Assembly (NCBI GenBank): GCA_028285035.1
Contig: JANQQF010000156.1
Coordinates: 85,162-149,161 of the forward strand
Direction: 5' to 3'
Length of the DNA stretch: 64,000 bases
Source: Phycisphaerae bacterium
Lineage (GTDB): Bacteria > Chloroflexota > Anaerolineae > 4572-78 > J111
Below are positions 45,451 to 53,081 of this stretch, one piece after another. The translations under genes and the position numbers were made by a program. A model generated the notes under the pieces. That model was not told the origin of the DNA. It did no database searches and saw only the letters and a list, made by a program, of their open reading frames with translations. Within the stretch, counting starts at the first letter, position 1; each line of letters opens with the position of its first letter.

Positions 45451-45530
45451 GTAATTGGTAATTAGTCAATGGTAATTTCAGTACATTCGTCAATGACCAG
45501 TTACCAGTTACTAATTACTGATTACTGATT
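45451..45530. repeat. Short-word foldback repeat between pfaC and the KR-DH gene
   Basis: Words such as GGTAATTAGTCAATGGTAATT (split here as GGTAATTAGT and CAATGGTAATT) on the left and CCAGTTACCAGTTACTAATTAC-type words on the right fold into an imperfect hairpin. It fills most of the 152-bp gap inside the pfa operon. Confidence 0.6.
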
Positions 45531-47249
45531 TTACAAAGCAGCCTGTCCTCTAAACAAGGGGTTAAGTTGCTGACTGATCGTTACCTCAGCCCCCATCAAC
45601 CTTGTGCAAATTTGGCCTGCTTGACTACAGGTGGTCAGATTAGCCACCAAATTACTTTCCGTACTGGATTGAACATCCATAATCACATAGAACGGTTCGC
45701 CAAAGTGAAGGGGTTGATGTTGTTCCCCAGCCCGACAAGTGAGGGGCAAGCTAGCCGCTTGATAAAAATATCTGGCCCAAATGACCAAGCTTTGAAATTG
45801 GACGTCAGCGATATAGGGATTAAAGCGTTGTACGGGAAATTGTCCCTGTTGGATTTCGGTCAACAGTGGCAAATTGCCCTGCAATACGAGCCGCTCTGGG
45901 CTGATTTCTAACACTTTCTCGACTCCGCGAAAACTTGGTCCGTGAAACAGCATGTCCGGTTGATAAAGCTCAGCGGCAGTCAATACAGACGGATTCGAGA
46001 GGTAAGCATCAATACTAATTTGAGCAGGGGTGGGCACATCTCGGCGTAACATAAGTTGGGTTTTATAGTGATAGCGCATTGCCCCTGACTTGCTCTTGCT
46101 TGAGATCACGGCCTCAAACACAACTTCAGCTTCACTTTTTGATAACTCTTTCAAATCTAATACATAAGCCTCAGCCAGCGAGTCATCAAAAACAATGCCC
46201 TTTAAGACCTTGAAATTTTCAAGCGCGACAAAATGGTAATCAGGATACAGTTGCTCAGCGCTATTGACCACCCAATTGACCCCACATACTGTTGGAAGCA
46301 CAGCGTGTTGGCCAATAACATGATCCTGCAAAAATGGATTGGCCGCCTCAGAGAGGACGCGGTGGATTCGATAGGTACGGAGGGTGTCATCCAGAATCGT
46401 AGCCGGAGAAGCCATCGAGCTACCGATAACAAGTTGCACTGCCTCTGATGGCGTGTCTACTTTATCAGCCAGCAACCGGGTGCCCGCGTCAATCGGAATC
46501 AAATCGACCTTGTGTTGCGTAAAGTATTGGCGAAGTTGAGGCGTGACCATCCCGCCATCCCACGGCCCCCAATTAAAAGCGAGCACCTGACAATTAGGAT
46601 AGCTTCGTTTGATCTGATGGGCCATTTTATTGAGCACTTCATTTGCCAGCGCATAATCCGTCTGTCCCACATTGCCATAAAAGCCAGCCGCCGAAGAAAA
46701 GAGTATCAAATGTCGCAGCTGCTGTGGAGACACACAGGTCAGCAAATTTTGCAGACCGAGGACTTTGACCCCGTACACCCGGTCAAAGTCCTCTGCCGTT
46801 TTACGCTCGATGGGTTTATCCGCCAGCACCCCTGCACCATGGATCAGCCCCGTAATCAGGCCAAATTGTTCCCCGATCTCAGCCAAACGCCGTTGCAGTT
46901 GGCCCAAATCGGTAATATCCACACTTATATACTCGGCCTGGCTGCCTGTTTGTTGAATAGTCTGTAACGTGGCCAGCACCTCGCGGCGAGCCACAATACG
47001 GCGATAGAGCCGCTGAACATCAGCAGGTTTGGGGCGCTCGCCCTTGGCTTGCAAAGCAGCCATCGCCTGTTTTTTCAGCGTGGCCTCATCAAAACAATTG
47101 GCCGCCCAAGCCGGCTCTGACTCACTAATATCAGATCGACCCGCCAAAATAAATTTACAGTGATATTGCCGAGCCAGTTCGATCACACAATCTGCGGTGA
47201 TCCCTCGGGCACCACCACTGACCAAAAATACGGTGTCTTGATCAATCAT
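45531..47249 (-). CDS. PUFA synthase ketoreductase-dehydratase protein (split C-terminal part of PfaA)
   Basis: A 572-residue protein. Residues 1-270 are the catalytic KR half: NADPH loop SGGARGITADCVIELA, and SSAAGFYGNVGQTDYALANE holding catalytic Ser and Tyr. Residues about 285-560 are a PKS-type dehydratase with the HxxxGxxxxP motif (DHVIGQHAVLP) and the later DxxxQ (DVQFQ). In PfaA of other bacteria KR and DH are fused behind the ACPs; here they form a separate protein starting 5 bp after the PfaA stop, in another frame. The structural half of the KR remains on the PfaA end, so the two proteins must associate. No clear ribosome site precedes the ATG, suggesting coupled translation. Confidence 0.9.
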   Translation of the reverse strand: MIDQDTVFLVSGGARGITADCVIELARQYHCKFILAGRSDISESEPAWAANCFDEATLKKQAMAALQAKGERPKPADVQRLYRRIVARREVLATLQTIQQTGSQAEYISVDITDLGQLQRRLAEIGEQFGLITGLIHGAGVLADKPIERKTAEDFDRVYGVKVLGLQNLLTCVSPQQLRHLILFSSAAGFYGNVGQTDYALANEVLNKMAHQIKRSYPNCQVLAFNWGPWDGGMVTPQLRQYFTQHKVDLIPIDAGTRLLADKVDTPSEAVQLVIGSSMASPATILDDTLRTYRIHRVLSEAANPFLQDHVIGQHAVLPTVCGVNWVVNSAEQLYPDYHFVALENFKVLKGIVFDDSLAEAYVLDLKELSKSEAEVVFEAVISSKSKSGAMRYHYKTQLMLRRDVPTPAQISIDAYLSNPSVLTAAELYQPDMLFHGPSFRGVEKVLEISPERLVLQGNLPLLTEIQQGQFPVQRFNPYIADVQFQSLVIWARYFYQAASLPLTCRAGEQHQPLHFGEPFYVIMDVQSSTESNLVANLTTCSQAGQICTRLMGAEVTISQQLNPLFRGQAAL

Positions 47250-47254
47250 GCTGA

Positions 47255-50200
47255 TTATGCACCCGCCGCTTCGCGGACTAAGGTGACCCGTCCCTGTAGG
47301 CCGTAGCCAACTTCAGTGATGAGACGATTGGGGTCATATATTTCGGCCATAATCGCCTGAACTGCTTGCCCTACTTCAAATGTTGGGCTAAGGTCAATGG
47401 CTCGACAGAAGACCGATCCCCACTCCAAGTTGAGGGATTTGGTCAAGCCAAACAAGCCGCCACCAATTGCGCTAAAATCGGCAGTCTGACCTAACCCAAA
47501 TTGACCATCAAGTCGGGCGACGGTGAGGAACAGGGATCGGCTCGAACCAGTCACTGCGTTTGCCACTGCATTTAGGGAAGGCTGAAGATATTTCGCAATT
47601 AGAAAAACCAGTTTCAAAATCGCTTCCTGATTTAGGGCCGTATGTCCATTTGCGCTCAGGGCTGAATTGGTCCAAATCGGATCGAGATGAATAAACGCAC
47701 CAATAGGGCCATACTGGTTAGCAATTGTGGCCAATTGTTGTTGCAGATAGGCCTCGCTCATATCGTGTAGTACAATCTGTCTCAGCGTAGCGGGTAATAA
47801 TTCAGAACGTGGGACGATATTGGCCGGGAAACTCAACATCACAACAGGCCAGCCTCGTTGCATCAGGCTTTCGGCTAGAAGATGACTAATGGGACCGCCA
47901 TCATCAGTAATCACACAGGTATGACCCGGTGGTAACTCAAACTCTAGAAAATCGGGCGGTGGTAGAGGTTTTAGGCGGACTTGATGATGAGGAATCGAAC
48001 TTTGCGATGGCGTGGGTGAGACTTGCTGGCCGTTTGTCTCGGGTTGGGTTGGGGGTTGCGCCCCACCAAGTTGCTGCTCAATATAACCCGCCACTTCCGC
48101 TAAGGTACGTAATTCAGCCAAATCTTCAGGCTTGAGCCGGGGCAAATCTGGGTAGCGATCTTGCATCGCCCCTAAAATCTCAACGCGCTTGATCGAGTCG
48201 ATCCCCAAGTCGGCCTCCATATCCATATCCAACTCTAACATCTCCGCCGGATAGCCTGTCTTGTCGCTCACCACCTCTAGCAGGATCTGCATAATGTTAG
48301 TCATATCGACTGAAGACAGAGTTGTGTTTGTAACGGGATTGACCACCGCTAGGATCGGCACTGTAGGCTGACTGGATTGAGGTTGAGGTGTGGGCATTGA
48401 GGCTGGTGGCGTAGAAATAGGGTTCGCCGATGCAGGCTGTAATGTTATATTGATATGATTGATAATCTGTTGAAGGGTACGTAACTCGGCCAAATCTTCG
48501 GGCTTGAGCCGAGGCAAATCGGGATAGCGATCTTGCATCGCTCCCAATATCTCAACCCGCTTGATCGAGTCGATCCCCAAATCGGCCTCCATATCCATAT
48601 CCAACTCCAACATCTCCGCCGGATAGCCTGTCTTGTCGCTCACTATCTCTAATAGTGAGGTTGATAATGCCTCAATTTGGCCATTGGCAGGAGCAGCTGG
48701 TGCTGGCTCAACTGGTTGCGGTGGGGGAGTAGGCGGCGTGACAGGTGTGGGAGGGGTTGCTGGTGTTGGTGGCGCAACAGGAGTAACGGGTGCTGGTGGC
48801 GTGACAGGCGTAACAGGTGTTACGGGTGTCACGGGTGTTGCTGGCGGCGGAGGTGCGACGGGTTGAACGGGTTTGAACGGGTCGGGCGCAACCGCTTGCG
48901 GGGCAGGCGTTGGGACCAGTCGCGGTGGCGCGACGGCAGCAATGGGCTGCCCCGAAGATTGCCCCATCTGATGTATAAGCTGAACGAGTGTTTCAAACCA
49001 ATGGACTTGATGTTGTAAGTATTGCTCATGAACGCGCAATGTTTCCCGCTGCTGTTCGTGAAATTGCATCATACTTTGGGTCAGATTTTCTGAAATGGTT
49101 GTGGCCAGTTGCACTTGTTCAAGTGTCGTAGCACCAGTCAATAAGGTTACTTGTTGCTGGGTCAATTCAAAGAAGGTTTGGGTATAGCTGTTTTGGTTAT
49201 TGAGATAGTTTTGATGCGTTTGTAGCACCTCACTTTGCAAAGTGTAAAATCGATTGAGGTTGTGCTCCAAATGAATCGAGGTAGGGCTAGGTTGAGTCGT
49301 TGTGGCTACGGGAGTAGGGGTTGTTACAGGCTGAGATACGACGGGTGGTTGTGGTGTTGGGGATATAGATTTTGGGGGGCTAAGTACAGTAGGGGGCATC
49401 GGTTTCTCAACCGGAGCAACTATATTAATTTGGCTCGAGGGTTTCGTCTCGGGCCGAAGCTGATGTCCATTTTGCAGAGCGTTTTCAAAAGTCATTTTTG
49501 TTTTCTCACTCACATAATTGCTGCCATTTAGGCGAATATTTAATTTTGGTTTTGTTGTTGGTTGATTAGGCACATAGGGACCACCATCAGTTTCAAAATC
49601 AGCCAAGGTTAGACCAGCCACCCTTAGCTGAACCAAGGCCGCTCGAAATTGACGGTCGCTATCTTTTTTACTGCTGGGGTTGAGGGCTACTACCAGATGG
49701 GGTTGCTCTCCTAAAATATCAGCGACCAGATTGGTCAACACTCGTTTTGGACCGATTTCGACAAAAATTCGGCCACCGGCATTATATAGATTTTCAACTT
49801 GCTGCTGAAATAGAACGGGCTGAAGCATCTGTTGGGCCAATGTTTGTTTGATCGCTTCAGGATTCGTTGAATATGGCTGGCCGGAACTGTTGGCATAGAT
49901 TGGAAGTTGAGGTGAATTGAACGTAATGGAGGCCAGGGCTTGGGCAAAAGGTTGCTGGGCGTGCGCGACCAAAGGCGTATGGAAGGCGGCTGAGACAGGG
50001 AGGGGAATAACAGAATAGCCTTGAGCAGCCAAATGTTGTCGAGCCTGTTGAATGGCTGGCGTGGTCCCAGCCAAAACAACTTGGTTGGTGGCATTAAAAT
50101 TAGCGACGGTTATCCCCGAAAGGCTCTGAACCGCTTGTTGAAGCTGTTGTACATTCCCTTTCACAGCCAACATCGCTCCGGCATCAAAGCCGGACTGAGG

Positions 50201-52339
50201 GGGTGCTGCCATCGCCAAACCTCTAGCCTTAGCTAAGGTCAAGAACGCTTCATCATCCAACACCCCAGCAGCCCACAGGGCGGTCAACTCACCGAAACTG
50301 TGCCCCGCCACGAAGTCAGGTCTAAACCCTATTTGTTGCAATATCCGATACAGCCCAAAACTAACCGCTCCGATGGCGGGTTGAGCGTGTTCGGTTCGTT
50401 GTAAAGCTTGGGCTTGGGTCTCCTGATCGGCCTCAGTAAAGACAGGCTTAGGCCAGATCATTTCGGAAAGCGGACCTGAGCCATTCCACCCAGACAGCGT
50501 ATCTATTGCTTGAACAGCCTGTCTAAATTGTGAATGATTGAGCGCCAACTCCCGGCCCATATTTACATATTGTGAGCCTTGCCCAGGGAAGAGCGCGACT
50601 ACTTTACTGGCAGGGTCTACACTCTGGCGACGATAGGTAATGCCCTGTGGATGTTCCCAAGCCTCTACGGCCAAATTACGTTGCAAACTGTTGATTGCCG
50701 TTTGCAGTAGTGTACGCGCCTCAGTTACCGAGGTTGCGACAAAGCCCAAACGGGTTGACATAGGTGGAATTTGAACCGATTTTGAGGTTTCTACCAAAGC
50801 AGCAAAATGTTGTGCACCAGCTTCATCCTGTAGTTGTTCAGCTACTGTCTGACAACCCCCCAGCAACTGCTCAGGCGTTTCAGCCATCAACAAGACAGGT
50901 TGAGCGACCGTCGGTAATCGTTTTGCTTGCGTTGCTTGAGGCAAATACTCCTCTAACGTGACATGAAAGTTTGTGCCGCCAAAGCCAAATGAGCTGATTC
51001 CGGCCCGACGAGGTGGCTCATTGTCATTTCGTAGCCAGGGTCGTGTCTCGGTATTAAGATAGAAAGGGGAATCGTTAAGCCCCAATTTGGGATTGGGCTG
51101 GCTAATATTGATGGTTGGGGGTAAAACATTGTGATGTAAGGCCAAGGCGGCCTTGATCAAGCTGGCTGCCCCTGCTGTGGCTTTGGTGTGGCCGATTTGG
51201 GATTTGACGCTGCCGAGGGCGATGTGTTGTTTACGAGGATTGGCCTCGCTAAAAACAGTATTTAAGGCTTCAAATTCGGTGGGGTCACCAGCGCCAGTCC
51301 CTGTGCCGTGTGCCTCAATCAGCCCGACTGTGCTGGGTGCGTACCCCGCATCTTCATAAGCCCGTTGCAAAGCTACGGCCTGGCCCGAAGCACGAGGCGC
51401 ATAGATGCTGCGATAACGCCCATCACTGGAGGTACCAATCCCCCGGATAACGGCATAAATCTGATCACCATCCCGCTCAGCATCAGCCAACCGTTTGAGG
51501 GCCAGCATCCCAATCCCCTCACCAAGCATCATCCCGTCTGAGTCTTCGTCAAAGGGACGGCTGATCTGCTGTTGGGATAAGGCGGGTGTTTTACTAAAGC
51601 ACATATACATAAAGATGGAGTTGTCGGTATCAACTCCACCTGTAATCATCATATCACTGCGGTGCTCAAGCAGTTCGCTGATGGCCATCTTGAGTGCGCT
51701 CAAAGAGCTAGCACAGGCGGCGTCCACCACACAATTCATTCCGCCTAGATCAAGCCGATTGGCGATACGCCCCGCGATCACATTCCCCAACAAGCCTGGA
51801 AAAGCCGCCTCGTCCCAGCCAACAAAGCCCTGTTTAAACTTCTCAACAATCGCTTCAGTATCCACCTCAGACACGCCACTACTTTTTAGGGCTTTTTCCA
51901 AAATCGGATATTGCAAGCGGGTGGTAAGGGGGGTAATCAATTTCTGACCGCCGCCAACCCCTAACACAACCCCCGTACGGCTACGAATGGTCTCATCCGC
52001 CTCATCGTAGCCTGCGTCCTTTAAGGTGGCTTTGGCCACCATCAAGCCCAAGAGTTGGGAGACATCTGTCACTTCAAGAATATTTGGCGGTAGACCAAAC
52101 TCCATCGGGTTAAAATCGATGTCAGGTAAAAAACCACCCCGATGGGCATAGGTTTTATCGGGAGCCGTGGGGTCTGGATCATAATAGTCATCAACTGACC
52201 AGCGGGAGGCAGGCACCTCCGTGATACAATCCCGTTTTTGAACAATGTTGTCCCAATATTCCTGAAGATTTTTCGCCTCAGGAAAAAGGCCCGCCATCCC
52301 GATGATGGCAATCGGAGTTTGTTGTAAAGTATTCGACAC
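47255..52339 (-). CDS. pfaA: PfaA-like PUFA synthase subunit: KS-AT-ACP-ACP-structural KR
   Basis: A 1694-residue synthase with GTG start. KS (about 1-455) has Cys209 (DAACASS), EAHGTGTGAGDPTE and GHTKATAG; the malonyl-AT (about 590-900) has Ser681 (GHSFGE) after FPGQGSQYVNMG. A helical Gln-rich segment (about 1021-1120) and a PVTP-type linker lead to two ACPs with phosphopantetheine Ser1258 and Ser1382 (LGIDSIKRVEIL). The end (about 1450-1694) is the structural half of a KR, cut off before its NADPH half, which is the next gene. The two ACPs are almost identical at DNA level, so they arose by recent duplication. Other PUFA synthases carry four or more. Chain building from malonyl-CoA takes place here. 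No phosphopantetheinyl transferase is in the window. Confidence 0.95.
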   Translation of the reverse strand: MSNTLQQTPIAIIGMAGLFPEAKNLQEYWDNIVQKRDCITEVPASRWSVDDYYDPDPTAPDKTYAHRGGFLPDIDFNPMEFGLPPNILEVTDVSQLLGLMVAKATLKDAGYDEADETIRSRTGVVLGVGGGQKLITPLTTRLQYPILEKALKSSGVSEVDTEAIVEKFKQGFVGWDEAAFPGLLGNVIAGRIANRLDLGGMNCVVDAACASSLSALKMAISELLEHRSDMMITGGVDTDNSIFMYMCFSKTPALSQQQISRPFDEDSDGMMLGEGIGMLALKRLADAERDGDQIYAVIRGIGTSSDGRYRSIYAPRASGQAVALQRAYEDAGYAPSTVGLIEAHGTGTGAGDPTEFEALNTVFSEANPRKQHIALGSVKSQIGHTKATAGAASLIKAALALHHNVLPPTINISQPNPKLGLNDSPFYLNTETRPWLRNDNEPPRRAGISSFGFGGTNFHVTLEEYLPQATQAKRLPTVAQPVLLMAETPEQLLGGCQTVAEQLQDEAGAQHFAALVETSKSVQIPPMSTRLGFVATSVTEARTLLQTAINSLQRNLAVEAWEHPQGITYRRQSVDPASKVVALFPGQGSQYVNMGRELALNHSQFRQAVQAIDTLSGWNGSGPLSEMIWPKPVFTEADQETQAQALQRTEHAQPAIGAVSFGLYRILQQIGFRPDFVAGHSFGELTALWAAGVLDDEAFLTLAKARGLAMAAPPQSGFDAGAMLAVKGNVQQLQQAVQSLSGITVANFNATNQVVLAGTTPAIQQARQHLAAQGYSVIPLPVSAAFHTPLVAHAQQPFAQALASITFNSPQLPIYANSSGQPYSTNPEAIKQTLAQQMLQPVLFQQQVENLYNAGGRIFVEIGPKRVLTNLVADILGEQPHLVVALNPSSKKDSDRQFRAALVQLRVAGLTLADFETDGGPYVPNQPTTKPKLNIRLNGSNYVSEKTKMTFENALQNGHQLRPETKPSSQINIVAPVEKPMPPTVLSPPKSISPTPQPPVVSQPVTTPTPVATTTQPSPTSIHLEHNLNRFYTLQSEVLQTHQNYLNNQNSYTQTFFELTQQQVTLLTGATTLEQVQLATTISENLTQSMMQFHEQQRETLRVHEQYLQHQVHWFETLVQLIHQMGQSSGQPIAAVAPPRLVPTPAPQAVAPDPFKPVQPVAPPPPATPVTPVTPVTPVTPPAPVTPVAPPTPATPPTPVTPPTPPPQPVEPAPAAPANGQIEALSTSLLEIVSDKTGYPAEMLELDMDMEADLGIDSIKRVEILGAMQDRYPDLPRLKPEDLAELRTLQQIINHINITLQPASANPISTPPASMPTPQPQSSQPTVPILAVVNPVTNTTLSSVDMTNIMQILLEVVSDKTGYPAEMLELDMDMEADLGIDSIKRVEILGAMQDRYPDLPRLKPEDLAELRTLAEVAGYIEQQLGGAQPPTQPETNGQQVSPTPSQSSIPHHQVRLKPLPPPDFLEFELPPGHTCVITDDGGPISHLLAESLMQRGWPVVMLSFPANIVPRSELLPATLRQIVLHDMSEAYLQQQLATIANQYGPIGAFIHLDPIWTNSALSANGHTALNQEAILKLVFLIAKYLQPSLNAVANAVTGSSRSLFLTVARLDGQFGLGQTADFSAIGGGLFGLTKSLNLEWGSVFCRAIDLSPTFEVGQAVQAIMAEIYDPNRLITEVGYGLQGRVTLVREAAGA

Positions 52340-52405
52340 TGAGCTTACTCTCTTTAATTTAATCTAAATGATTTGGCTAATAATCAATTATGGTCGACTC
52401 AAGAT

Positions 52406-52429
52406 AAGACCTGAATAGTAACAGGTCTT
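52406..52429. promoter_or_regulatory. 8-bp perfect hairpin in the pfaA leader
   Basis: AAGACCTG (52406-52413) pairs with CAGGTCTT (52422-52429) in the roughly 180-base leader of pfaA. No T run follows on either strand, so it could be an operator or RNA structure rather than a terminator. Confidence 0.4.
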
Positions 52430-52526
52430 GAAAAATATGAAAATAATGGTAGTTAGTCTAGGGTCAAATTAGCTTTTTGAGGTTGTCAGGGTGTGGTACT
52501 TATATTATATTTCGTTACGTTAGGCC

Positions 52527-52581
52527 ATTTTATCACTGTTAAGGGGATTTGTCTGTCATATAATCCAAGCATTTTTGTCAT
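52527..52581 (-). promoter_or_regulatory. Shared lipid-island promoter, copy C (drives pfaA)
   Basis: On the minus strand: ATGACA (52581-52576), 16 bp, ATGACAGACA (second box 52559-52554), then TAAAAT (52532-52527) 21 bp after the second box. CAGACA inside it gives a -35 at exactly 17 bp. The other two copies, at 56.8 and 62.3 kb, have the same spacing. Confidence 0.75.
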
Positions 52582-52650
52582 GAAATTTGAGCATTGTGAT
52601 TCATCTAGCTGTTAGTTACGTATCGTATATAAATTAAGGAGGAATGAATA

Positions 52651-53012
52651 TTGTCAATAAGTGATATCGAAGAAGATAAGACACCATTACACCAACCGCA
52701 AGTTTTACTGCAGCAAAATCAGCAACCACCTTATCGAGCAAATAGGCGATACATCGTCATTATTCTGTTAATTATCATTGGTTTTGGAATACGAGAGTTC
52801 GTACGTTGGCGAAACACGCAATACATGACAGATCATCTCAAACAATTCACCTCAATTCAAGCGCTCGATTATTATGAAGAGTCACAGCCTCGTTTTTCAG
52901 TGGGCAAGACAAACCATTTGAGCACACCATTTTATTGCTGCACGGGTACTCTGGAACTCCTCAAGAATTTGACCATCTTACTGCCCAATTAGAGGAAGCA
53001 AATCTCCCTTGA
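52651..53012 (+). pseudogene. Frameshifted N-terminal remnant of a membrane-anchored alpha/beta hydrolase
   Basis: A TTG 8 bases after AGGAGG starts a frame with one membrane segment (about residues 34-50, YIVIILLIIIGFGI). That frame stops at 52992 in meaningless sequence. From about 52890, another frame gives PFEHTILLLHGYSGTPQEFDHLTAQL, the HGYSG oxyanion-hole region of a lipase-like alpha/beta hydrolase, ending at a TGA at 53010-53012. The rest of the hydrolase, including the nucleophile, is absent. So this is a broken gene with a frameshift near 52,880-52,915 and a lost 3' part. An ATG at 52644 makes only a 6-codon peptide. It lies at the head of the plus-strand lipid genes. Confidence 0.65.
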
Positions 53013-53081
53013 CTATATAGCCAATCTTTTAGCAGAATAAGTCACCCACATATATTTACATAAAATTGTAATTAACCTTAT

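Noticed and set aside
48690..48860. Possible CRISPR-like or satellite array
   Set aside because: The short GTGACAGG-like repeats are codons of the PVTP linker of PfaA.
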